Assembly (NCBI GenBank): GCA_016208255.1
Contig: JACQYK010000069.1
Coordinates: forward strand, 1-46,948
Reading direction: 5' to 3'
Length of the DNA stretch: 46,948 nucleotides
From: Deltaproteobacteria bacterium
GTDB taxonomy: Bacteria; Desulfobacterota; RBG-13-43-22
Shown here one piece after another: positions 40,385 through 46,948 of the stretch (the first letter of the stretch is position 1; each line of letters opens with the position of its first letter). The position numbers and the translations under genes were made by a program. The notes beneath the pieces were generated by a model, which did no database searches, was not told the origin of the DNA, and saw only the letters and a list, made by a program, of their open reading frames with translations.

Positions 40385-41896
40385 ATGAAAATATACCTTA
40401 TTAATCCTAAGAATCCGGAAAATTTCTGGGCTATGCGGGGGTCTCTTAATATTATCTCTAAGCATAAGATTCTTATGCAAAACACGGCCTTGCTCACTTT
40501 AATCGCCTTGACGCCCAAAGATTTAGACGTGGAATATCTTTATTGCGACGAAAATATCACCCCTATTGATTGGGATTTGGAGTGTGATCTGGTAGGGATT
40601 ACCGGCTTTACCCTCCAATTTGAACGGATGGGCCAGATCAGCGCCGGGTTCCGGGAAAAAGGCCGGCCGGTCGCTGTCGGCGGTATTCATGCCACCATTA
40701 ACCCGGAGAAGGCCGAAACCATTTGTGACCATCTTTTCATCGGTGAGGCGGAATATACCTGGCCCCAGTTTTTAAGGGACTGGTTTCAGGGCCAGACCAA
40801 AAAGGTCTATGAGCAAAAAACCTTTGTCGATATCAGGGACTCACCCCCGCCGGATCTTTCCTATATCAAAGCCGAAAATTACCACTACTTTTCATTACAA
40901 ACCAGTCGTGGATGTCCCAATAACTGTGAATTTTGCGATGTGGTTCGGGTCACCGGAAGAAGATACAGAAATAAATCCATTGATCAGATTATGCTGGAAG
41001 CGAAGAAGGCCCGGGCCTTCGGGGCGGAAACCATCTTTTTCTCCGATGACAATTTTGTGGTGAATCGAAAGTTCACTATAGCCCTTCTCCAGGAAATCAT
41101 TAACTGGAACAGGACCCTCGACCGACCGTTATCTTTCAGTACCCAGGCCACCATTATGATCGGCGCTGATGAAGAAATCCTCAAGCTTCTGGCCGACGCG
41201 CGCTTCTCGGTTGTCTTCCTGGGACTGGAAACCATCAACAAGGACTGTCTGGAAGAAGTTAACAAAGGACAAATGGCCCAATATGATCCTTTTCAGGTGA
41301 TCCCCAGAATCTCCCGCTACGGGATCATGCCTTTTATCGGGATGATCGTCGGGTTTGACCATGATAGTCCCGCTGTCTTTGAGGAGATAGAAGACTTCTT
41401 TGTAAAAACGGCCAGCCCTTTTGTCTCGATCAGTATTCTCAATGCCCCTAACCATACTCCGTTATATGAAAGGATGAAAAGGGAAGGCCGCCTGGTTGAA
41501 GATTTTCAGGGTTTCTGGCACCAGACCACCAATATCATTCCCAAACAACTGACTCCCGGCCAACTTGATTTTGGCCAGAAGCAGTTGTTTAAAAAGTTAT
41601 ATGAGCCTGAACATTTCGAACGTCGAATGATCGGTTGGCTCAAGAACGTCCAATACTTCCCCGATCTCTATTCGATGAGGAAAAAAAATCTCTTCCGGAC
41701 TGTTCTGATGATGAAGGTTTTATTTCACTTTACTTTTCGAGTTCCTTCCTCAGTCAGAATTATGTTTTGGAATATTTTGAGGGAATCGTGGCGGGTCAAT
41801 CCGCGCCTGATTTCCAGGGCTGTTTCACATCTGGTGCAATATTGGCATTACTATGACTTCACCCACAATCATGTGGATATAAAGCTCAACCAGTGA
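40385..41896 (+). CDS. B12-binding domain radical SAM protein (DUF4070-like)
   Basis: 503 residues. B12-binding-like domain ~1-145 (LVGITGFTLQFERMGQISAGFR, AVGGIHATI), radical SAM core ~165-400 with CPNNCEFC (C177, C181, C184) and FSDDNFVVN. The C-terminal ~100 residues are hydrophobic/basic, as in DUF4070 proteins such as HpnP- and HpnJ-type lipid-modifying enzymes. No DxHxxG cobalamin motif is seen, as is common in this class. It may methylate or rearrange a lipid chain. It contains 'MKIYLINPKNPENFW' at the start and has no strong SD. A 300-bp spacer with an inverted-repeat element follows. Confidence 0.88.
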   Translation: MKIYLINPKNPENFWAMRGSLNIISKHKILMQNTALLTLIALTPKDLDVEYLYCDENITPIDWDLECDLVGITGFTLQFERMGQISAGFREKGRPVAVGGIHATINPEKAETICDHLFIGEAEYTWPQFLRDWFQGQTKKVYEQKTFVDIRDSPPPDLSYIKAENYHYFSLQTSRGCPNNCEFCDVVRVTGRRYRNKSIDQIMLEAKKARAFGAETIFFSDDNFVVNRKFTIALLQEIINWNRTLDRPLSFSTQATIMIGADEEILKLLADARFSVVFLGLETINKDCLEEVNKGQMAQYDPFQVIPRISRYGIMPFIGMIVGFDHDSPAVFEEIEDFFVKTASPFVSISILNAPNHTPLYERMKREGRLVEDFQGFWHQTTNIIPKQLTPGQLDFGQKQLFKKLYEPEHFERRMIGWLKNVQYFPDLYSMRKKNLFRTVLMMKVLFHFTFRVPSSVRIMFWNILRESWRVNPRLISRAVSHLVQYWHYYDFTHNHVDIKLNQ

Positions 41897-41973
41897 GCTT
41901 CCAAAGGATCTAGATGAAAGGGAAGGAACATTCCTCTGAGGGTATATTAAGGGTCTCAAGGTAGTATTGAACA

Positions 41974-42195
41974 AAAGGGACCGGGGGGTCTCATTTTTGG
42001 GGTTGTCCACCCTGAAGCTATGAGCTTCTTTGCCGAGCCCAATATTTTAACTAAATCTTAGGCAGGCCTTCACCGAGGCCTGCAACAGGCGAAGGTGAAA
42101 GCCCTGCCTCGAATTATACTTTGCTGGACTGGCCGGGATAGGGCGATAAGTTACCCTTTGGACAATCCCCAAAAATGAGACCTCCCGGTCCCTTT
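41974..42195. mobile_element. Nested inverted-repeat element (MITE-like or structured RNA) before the ABC genes
   Basis: A 35-36-bp near-perfect inverted repeat, 41974-42008 and 42160-42195 (AAAGGGACCGGG at the outer ends, one mismatch and one indel), encloses ~150 bp. Inside lie GAAGCT-ATG-AGCTTC (~42014-42028) and a second long pairing, AGGCAGG...TTCACC with GGTGAA...CCTGCCT (42060-42109). The whole can fold into a branched hairpin. No open frame or transposase is present, and I could not identify a clear target duplication. The alternative ABC start at 42198 abuts it. Confidence 0.6.
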
Positions 42196-42230
42196 GAATG
42201 CAAGCCCATCAGTTTAACACTAAGATTATT

Positions 42231-42977
42231 ATGAGACCCTTAATAATTGACACTCAGCAATTGGTCAAGGTCTATAGGAAAGGCTCCAAACCGGCTTTAA
42301 ACGGACTGACCGTATCGATCAGGGAAGGGGAGGTCTTCGGTCTCCTGGGACCCAACGGGGCCGGGAAGACCACGGCCATCTCGATTATGAACACACTGCT
42401 CAGGCCCACCAGCGGCGGCATTTCGGTTTGCGGAATCGATGCCCTCAGATACCCGGCCCAGGTCAGGGAGTTCATCGGATTTGTTCCCCAGGAGATCGCC
42501 CTTTATCAGAATCTCACGGTTCGTGAGAACCTTCACTTCTTTGGCCGGATATACGGACTCCGAGGGAAAGAGCTGACCAAGAGGATCTCGGAATTTCTGG
42601 AACTGGTCGGGCTTGAGGAAAGTGCCGGGCAGCGTGTCTTTGCCTGTTCCGGGGGGATGAAGCGCCGGGCCAATCTGGCGGCGGGCATTCTCCATCGGCC
42701 GAAGCTTCTTTTTCTGGATGAGCCGACGGTCGGGATTGATCCCCAATCCCGAAATTTGATACTGGAGAGACTTTTGACCATGAAAGCCGGAACCACCATG
42801 GTTTATACCACCCATTATATGGAAGAAGCGGAATCGCTTTGTTCCCATGTGGCTATCATGGACGCCGGGCAGATCATTGCCGAGGGATCACCCGAAGAGC
42901 TGATCAGCCGCCCTCCCGGATATGCCGACCTGGAGGCCCTTTTTCTGGCCCTTACCGGAAAGCAGCTCAGAGATTGA
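42231..42977 (+). CDS. ABC transporter ATP-binding protein (DrrA/CcmA-like)
   Basis: 248 residues from ATG 42231 (MRPLIIDTQQLVKVYRKG). An upstream ATG at 42198 lies at the edge of the inverted repeat and adds 11 atypical residues. Walker A GPNGAGKTT, Q-loop FVPQE, signature ACSGGMKRR (Cys where Leu is usual), Walker B LLFLDEP and H-loop TTHYMEE are all present. It powers the permease encoded 9 bp downstream. ABC-2-type exporters of this class move lipids, polyketides or glycans. Confidence 0.92.
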   Translation: MRPLIIDTQQLVKVYRKGSKPALNGLTVSIREGEVFGLLGPNGAGKTTAISIMNTLLRPTSGGISVCGIDALRYPAQVREFIGFVPQEIALYQNLTVRENLHFFGRIYGLRGKELTKRISEFLELVGLEESAGQRVFACSGGMKRRANLAAGILHRPKLLFLDEPTVGIDPQSRNLILERLLTMKAGTTMVYTTHYMEEAESLCSHVAIMDAGQIIAEGSPEELISRPPGYADLEALFLALTGKQLRD

Positions 42978-42986
42978 AAATATTCC

Positions 42987-44339
42987 ATGCTTAAACTTTG
43001 GCCTTGTATCTGGAAAGAACTCCTTCTCCTTTACCGTGATTTTTCGGGTTTGATGGTCTTGTTTATCATGCCGGTGGCCCTGGTGATTGTGGTCACCCTG
43101 GTTCAGGAGAATGTTCTTAAAGCCATGGGTGAAACCAGGACCGGCATAGTGTTAATCGACCTTGACCGAAAGGCGGTTGGTCAGCAGATAGAAGACTCGT
43201 TAAAGAAATCCGGGCCGGTCAAGATCATAAAAGAAATTGATGGGAAGCCTATCGATATCGAAACAGCTCAAAAAGCCGTGGCCAGGGGGGAATTTCAAGT
43301 CGGAATTGTTATTCCCCGGGGAATTTCCGAGGCTTTCGAAAAAAACGCCAGACAAAAGGTGAAAAATTCGATTTCGATCGACGGGGCCAAGAAAAAGAAG
43401 CCGATTGAGGGACAGGAACCGCTTCCTGAACTTCTGGTCTATTTTGATCCAACCCTGCGGGAAAACTTCCGAACCGGGGTGGTCAGCTCTCTGGAAAAAG
43501 TGCTGCTGGGCCTGGATGTCAAAGAAAGGTTAGAACTCTTATTCGAACTCCTCCCCGGCGAGATGGAAGAAGCGGCCAAAAAAACGGCCGGGCCTATGTG
43601 GTCGGAAGAATTTAAAAAAAGAATCCCCAAAGTTCAGGTCGACTGGGACGATACCCCCCTGATGACAGTCAAGGAAAAGGTGGCCCGCTATGGTCAGGAA
43701 ACTATAATTCCCAATACCGTCCAACAAAACATTCCGGCCTGGACCCTCTTTGGAATGTTCTTTATTGTCGTCCCTCTGGGCGGATCGATTATCCGGGAGA
43801 GACAAGACGGGATGCTGGCCCGCCTGCTGACCATGCCTACCTCCTACCTGACCATTATCTCCGGCAAGATTGCTGCTTATCTGATGATCTGTTTAGTCCA
43901 GTTTGTGCTTATTATGGCTTTAGGAAGGTTATTACTCCCTCTCCTCGGAGCACCTGTCCTGGATTTGGGATCATCCCCGGCGGCCCTTATCCTTATTGTC
44001 GTAAGCGCCGCCCTGGCCGCCTCGGGGTATGGGATCCTTCTGGGGACCGTCGCCAGGACCTATGAGCAGGCCTCTATGTTCGGGGCCGTCTCCGTGGTTA
44101 TTGCCGCGGCGTTGGGTGGAATCATGGTGCCGGTTTTTGTCATGCCCAGGATTATGCAAACCATCAGTGAATTTTCTCCACTGGGCTGGGGCCTTAAGGC
44201 CTTTTTAAGCGTCTTGGTCCGTAACGGCGAGGTGCAGTCAATCCTTCCTCAGGCAGTCCGGCTGCTGATCTTCTCTGTTTCCACCACGGTCCTGTCCTGG
44301 TTTTTTATGGCCAAAAGAGGTCGTTTCCGCATCCGATAA
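42987..44339 (+). CDS. ABC-2 type transporter permease
   Basis: 450 residues. One N-terminal membrane helix (FSGLMVLFIMPVALVIVVTLV), a large extracytoplasmic domain (~45-245, rich in charged residues), then about five membrane helices: WTLFGMFFIVVPLGGSII, AAYLMICLVQFVLIMALGRLL, AALILIVVSAALAASGYGILLG, FGAVSVVIAAALGGIMVPV, LLIFSVSTTVLSWFFM. This is the YhgE/YbhR-like ABC-2 layout. Pairs with the ATPase above. The next gene starts 18 bp later. Confidence 0.9.
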   Translation: MLKLWPCIWKELLLLYRDFSGLMVLFIMPVALVIVVTLVQENVLKAMGETRTGIVLIDLDRKAVGQQIEDSLKKSGPVKIIKEIDGKPIDIETAQKAVARGEFQVGIVIPRGISEAFEKNARQKVKNSISIDGAKKKKPIEGQEPLPELLVYFDPTLRENFRTGVVSSLEKVLLGLDVKERLELLFELLPGEMEEAAKKTAGPMWSEEFKKRIPKVQVDWDDTPLMTVKEKVARYGQETIIPNTVQQNIPAWTLFGMFFIVVPLGGSIIRERQDGMLARLLTMPTSYLTIISGKIAAYLMICLVQFVLIMALGRLLLPLLGAPVLDLGSSPAALILIVVSAALAASGYGILLGTVARTYEQASMFGAVSVVIAAALGGIMVPVFVMPRIMQTISEFSPLGWGLKAFLSVLVRNGEVQSILPQAVRLLIFSVSTTVLSWFFMAKRGRFRIR

Positions 44340-44357
44340 CAAACCGAAGGATATCTA

Positions 44358-45692
44358 TTGGAAGCATTCGATTACAAAAAAACCGCCTGGTATAAAAAAA
44401 GGACTTCGGCTCAAGATAACGGGTTTCTGAAAAAATCACCCCGAAAGTTCTGGATCTTTATCCTGGCCCTGTTTTTGGCCTTCTTTTCTTACCTGTTTTT
44501 GACCAGCCCCTTTACACCCGACCTCCGGTTGCTGTTTTATCAACCTTCTTCCCGGATTGAAACCGGGACCCGGCCCGGGGAATGGACGACTTATGCTCGA
44601 ACCCCCGATCACCAGCGTTTTCTGGACCGGAATGTTTCATTTAAAGGGGAGGTCCGCTGGTCCCTGGCCCAGTCTGAATTGGTGGATTCTTCACCGGTCG
44701 TGGTAGAAGGAGTCCTCTATGTGGGGGACCACTTTAAAGTGATGGCTCTAAACGTTTCCGATGGGAAGGTCCTCTGGACTTACCCGACCACCGGCCCGGT
44801 TAATTCATCTCCGGCTGTAGCCGGCGACCTGCTATTTCTGGGTTTGCTGGATGGCCGGGTTCTGGGTTTGAACCGCCATTCCGGGAAGCTGCAGTGGGAG
44901 TTTAAGACCGGGAATTTTATTATCGGATCACCGACGGTAGTCGACGGCCTTTTGTATATCGGCTCCGCTGACAGGTATCTATACGCCTTAGATGCCCGGC
45001 TTGGCACACTGGCCTGGAAAGAACCAGCCGCCGGAAAAATGATCCAGGCCCCGGCGGTTCGCGATACCATCGTCTATGCGGCTTCCGATGCCAATAAACT
45101 CTATAGTTTGAGCGGCCGGACCGGGGCCAGACGGCTGGAGTTTTTTCTGACTGGGACCATGATCGATTCTCCGGTCGTTTCTCCAACAATAGTTTATGCC
45201 GTTACGCTTGACGGCAGGCTGATTGCCCTGAAGCATAAAGCCCGTCAGTACCCCTGGTCGCATGGATTAAAGATCGCCTGGATTCAGCTCTGGATGCTGG
45301 GGTTCCCGGTACCCACCCCTTCCCTGCAACCCGGAACCTTGTGGGGGATTTTTCCTAAAGAGAGAAAAGGCAAGTTTGTCTCCTCTCCGGCAGTGGCGGA
45401 TGACCGCTTGTTTGTGGGGGATAACCGGGGCAGGTTTTATGCCTTGGACGCTCATAAAGGGACTTTTCTCTGGGAGCTCGAGCTGGGGGAGGGCGTTGCC
45501 ACCGCTCCACTGGTCTTGGGGGATACGGTTTATTTCGGAACGAAAACCGGGATCCTCTACGGGGTGAGCCGCCGGGATGGAAGCCTGCAATGGAAATTTC
45601 CTTTAGGCTCACCAATAAAAGGGGATTTGGTCTATGCTGCTGACAGACTTTTAGTCCGGACCAGCGACGGGACGCTTCAGGCCATTGAATAG
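44358..45692 (+). CDS. Membrane-anchored PQQ-like beta-propeller protein
   Basis: 444 residues. An N-terminal membrane anchor (FWIFILALFLAFFSYLFL, ~32-50) is followed by a periplasmic eight-bladed-type propeller. Repeats include VYVGDHFKVMALNVSDGKVLW-like blades (VGDHFKVMALN, LLDGRVLGLNRHSGKLQW, IGSADRYLYALDARLGTLAW, VGDNRGRFYALDAHKGTFLW, FGTKTGILYGVSRRDGSLQW). No dehydrogenase residues can be identified, so a BamB-like scaffold is more likely than a quinoprotein enzyme. Starts with TTG at 44358 after GAAGG. Last gene of the third arm; it may help the ABC exporter or outer-membrane assembly. Confidence 0.85.
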   Translation: MEAFDYKKTAWYKKRTSAQDNGFLKKSPRKFWIFILALFLAFFSYLFLTSPFTPDLRLLFYQPSSRIETGTRPGEWTTYARTPDHQRFLDRNVSFKGEVRWSLAQSELVDSSPVVVEGVLYVGDHFKVMALNVSDGKVLWTYPTTGPVNSSPAVAGDLLFLGLLDGRVLGLNRHSGKLQWEFKTGNFIIGSPTVVDGLLYIGSADRYLYALDARLGTLAWKEPAAGKMIQAPAVRDTIVYAASDANKLYSLSGRTGARRLEFFLTGTMIDSPVVSPTIVYAVTLDGRLIALKHKARQYPWSHGLKIAWIQLWMLGFPVPTPSLQPGTLWGIFPKERKGKFVSSPAVADDRLFVGDNRGRFYALDAHKGTFLWELELGEGVATAPLVLGDTVYFGTKTGILYGVSRRDGSLQWKFPLGSPIKGDLVYAADRLLVRTSDGTLQAIE

Positions 45693-45702
45693 GAAAAGTT
45701 TA

Positions 45703-46830
45703 TTAACGATTTTCTTTTCCCCCCTTAAACCAGGCAGGATGGGAAAAGGCAAAGGCCTCTTTAAATTTATTACCCATATCGTTATTGAGTCCCTGAACGT
45801 TTTTACGGCTGACCGAAACATATCTGGGCCACCATAACCAGACATCTTCATAGTTGTCATAAAGGGCCTTTTCTATATCCCAATAAATTTTGGTCCTCTT
45901 GTCAAAATCAACTTCTGATCGGGCGGCTTCGATCAGAGCGATAACCTTGGGATTGTTACTCCTTCCGTAATTAAACCCTCCATCGGGATGGTAAAGACCG
46001 GTGACTATCTGTTCCGGATCAAAGATCCAGGACCAGCCTCCTGTGGTAAAATCGAAATCAACCTTTCTCATTTTTACATTAATGGCCGCCGGATCAAGAA
46101 ACTCTATATTCCAGGTAATACCCACTTTGGCCAGCATGGCCTTGATGGCCTCGGCCATGGCTATATCTTGAGTCCGGTTGTGCATATACCCCCTGATGGT
46201 CAATCCGTTTTTATAACCGGCCTGGGCCAGCAGCTTCCTGGAGAGCTCCGGGTCATAGCTGACCGGTTTAAGCCCGGGGTTGTGGGACCAGTGATCCTCC
46301 GGATAATTACAACTGGCCGGGCGGCCTAATCCGAAATCCACCCCGGCAATCAAAGCCTTGCGATCAATGGCCTGGGAAATGGCCTTGCGGACCCGGAGGT
46401 CCCGGCACGGCCCTTCTTTATGATTAAAGCGCAGGCCGGTTACCCAATTGAGATTGTTGGTAAATACTTGCATCTGACGGTCATTCTTGAACATGGCGAT
46501 CTGGGAAGATTCGAGAACCAAGGTGTCGATTTTCCCGGCCCTGAGATTGGCAACTCTGACCGAAGGATCGGGGATGACGTTGACTTTCATCCCGTCGAAA
46601 TAGGGCATATCCATACCCACAAACTTGGCAAACCACCAGTTGGGGTTCCTTTTTAGCTTTAAGTAGTTCCCGGGACTTCCTTCCTCAAACCTATAAGGTC
46701 CCGACCCTACCGGATTGTTATCCAGTTCCTTAGCCCCTTCAGCCAGAGCAGTCGCCCTTTTATAATCTTCTTCCAGGGCGGCCGACTTTTTCCTGGCTGC
46801 TTCCAGCTTAGTACTCAATAAACCCTCCAC
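45703..46830 (-). CDS. Peptide-type ABC transporter substrate-binding protein, N-terminally truncated
   Basis: 375 residues matching the C-terminal two thirds of SBP family 5 (DppA/OppA-like): NPVGSGPYRFEE, LKLKRNPNWW, VRVANLRAGKIDTLV, RKAISQAIDRKALI, ARKLLAQAGYKN-like repeats and AEAIKAMLAKVGI. Full members are ~500-550 residues with a signal peptide. Here there is no signal peptide and the conserved part starts at NPVGSGPY, after ~38 coiled-coil-like residues. The GTG at 46830 is the only reasonable start. An in-frame TAA lies upstream near 46878, so the frame is closed. Probably a gene remnant. It is convergent with the propeller gene, 10 bp apart. Confidence 0.75.
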   Translation of the reverse strand: MEGLLSTKLEAARKKSAALEEDYKRATALAEGAKELDNNPVGSGPYRFEEGSPGNYLKLKRNPNWWFAKFVGMDMPYFDGMKVNVIPDPSVRVANLRAGKIDTLVLESSQIAMFKNDRQMQVFTNNLNWVTGLRFNHKEGPCRDLRVRKAISQAIDRKALIAGVDFGLGRPASCNYPEDHWSHNPGLKPVSYDPELSRKLLAQAGYKNGLTIRGYMHNRTQDIAMAEAIKAMLAKVGITWNIEFLDPAAINVKMRKVDFDFTTGGWSWIFDPEQIVTGLYHPDGGFNYGRSNNPKVIALIEAARSEVDFDKRTKIYWDIEKALYDNYEDVWLWWPRYVSVSRKNVQGLNNDMGNKFKEAFAFSHPAWFKGGKENR

Positions 46831-46880
46831 CTCTGGTGGAGGACCCGGATAGGTTCTACCGATACGGGGAAAAATAAATT

Positions 46881-46929
46881 AGGCTCTTCCTCCGGGAAAG
46901 TTCCGTAAGCTCGGGAGGAGGAAGAGCCT
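46881..46929. repeat. Inverted repeat next to the truncated substrate-binding gene
   Basis: AGGCTCTTCCTCC (46881-46893) and GGAGGAAGAGCCT (46917-46929) are perfect 13-bp inverted copies with a 23-base spacer. A second palindrome, CCTCCACCTCTGGTGGAGG, lies at 46824-46842 over the GTG start. Both sit where the binding-protein gene loses its N-terminal part. May be the edge of a small element continuing beyond the window. Confidence 0.55.
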
Positions 46930-46948
46930 ATGCACGAGTGGCAAAGTT

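Noticed and set aside
17399..45692. A classical aryl-polyene cluster
   Set aside because: Many shared parts, but no ammonia-lyase or aromatic acyl ligase for an aryl starter is visible in the window, and three radical SAM enzymes plus a CrtI-like protein are not usual members.
45692..45720. Bidirectional terminator between the propeller and binding-protein genes (GGAAAAG...CTTTTCC)
   Set aside because: The 7-bp stem is A/T-rich with a 14-base loop and overlaps the minus-strand coding end; too weak to call.
1..46948. CRISPR arrays, tRNA, rRNA genes and known riboswitches
   Set aside because: No regularly spaced direct repeats, no tRNA cloverleaf or rRNA-like stretches, and no cobalamin-riboswitch-like box ahead of the B12-type genes could be recognised by reading.

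Overview
The window looks like a chromosomal segment from an anaerobic deltaproteobacterium (Desulfobacterota, in the broad Geobacter/Desulfobacter/Syntrophobacter sense). This rests on gene order: xerD, a DHH-CBS-polyA-polymerase fusion, an M50 protease, trpS, scpA, scpB and rluB run together on the minus strand. It also rests on the many short palindromic intergenic repeats of the 'CCTGGATTCCCG...CGGGAATGACG' kind. I have no database result, so the taxon is inference. I saw no rRNA, tRNA or CRISPR array.

Layout. (1) 1-4317: the C-terminal end of a spermidine-synthase-like protein, an iron-containing alcohol dehydrogenase, a ferritin-like protein and an acyl-CoA dehydrogenase, with repeat-rich spacers. 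(2) 4318-12428: the minus-strand housekeeping block above, with a small inverted-repeat element (terminal inverted repeats and an apparent 9-bp target duplication) between scpA and scpB. (3) 12429-17260: an accessory island of small genes with varied base composition. It holds a Phd/RelE-type toxin-antitoxin pair, a Nudix hydrolase, a GNAT acetyltransferase and a divergent PRPP synthetase. Then come decaying genes: a frameshifted DUF4160, HicB with a nonsense-mutated HicA, and a DUF2442 gene whose natural start codon reads ATA. Imperfect hairpins after the Nudix and GNAT genes look like integron attC sites.

(4) 17399-45692: the main feature, a locus of about 28 kb for a type II (dissociated) fatty-acid/polyketide-like pathway. 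The rightward arm (17399-30542) has a ketoreductase, polysaccharide deacetylase, two hotdog dehydratase-like proteins, a LolA-like carrier, an MMPL/RND exporter, a thioesterase, ketosynthase plus truncated chain-length-factor-like partner, a B12-type radical SAM/glycosyltransferase/DUF2062 fusion, an ACP, and a second ketosynthase plus chain-length-factor-like partner. The leftward arm (38181-30539) has two more hotdog proteins, a ketoreductase, an ACP, a ketosynthase, a PlsC-type acyltransferase, a carotene-desaturase-like flavoprotein and an NDP-forming acyl-CoA synthetase subunit. A third arm (38768-45692, rightward) has an ACP, two radical SAM enzymes, an ABC exporter and a membrane-anchored PQQ-type beta-propeller. 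Altogether: five ketosynthase-fold proteins (three with the Cys-His-His triad, two without), three ACPs, two ketoreductases, four dehydratase-like hotdog proteins and three radical SAM enzymes.

The parts list overlaps aryl-polyene (Ape) clusters: KS/CLF, ApeI- and ApeP-like dehydratases, LolA, MMPL, thioesterase, glycosyl- and acyltransferase. It also overlaps the gene sets proposed for ladderane lipids in anammox bacteria: radical SAM enzymes plus a desaturase-like flavoprotein beside FabF/FabG/FabZ/ACP genes. No aromatic ammonia-lyase or aromatic CoA/ACP ligase is visible, so an aromatic starter is unsupported. A working model is that the two elongation sets build a polyunsaturated or ring-bearing acyl chain on dedicated ACPs, the radical SAM and flavin enzymes tailor it, PlsC and the glycosyltransferase attach it to a carrier, and LolA/MMPL and the ABC exporter move it to the outer membrane. 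The product cannot be read from the sequence.

(5) 45703-46948: the C-terminal part of a peptide-type ABC substrate-binding protein, cut off upstream next to a strong inverted repeat.
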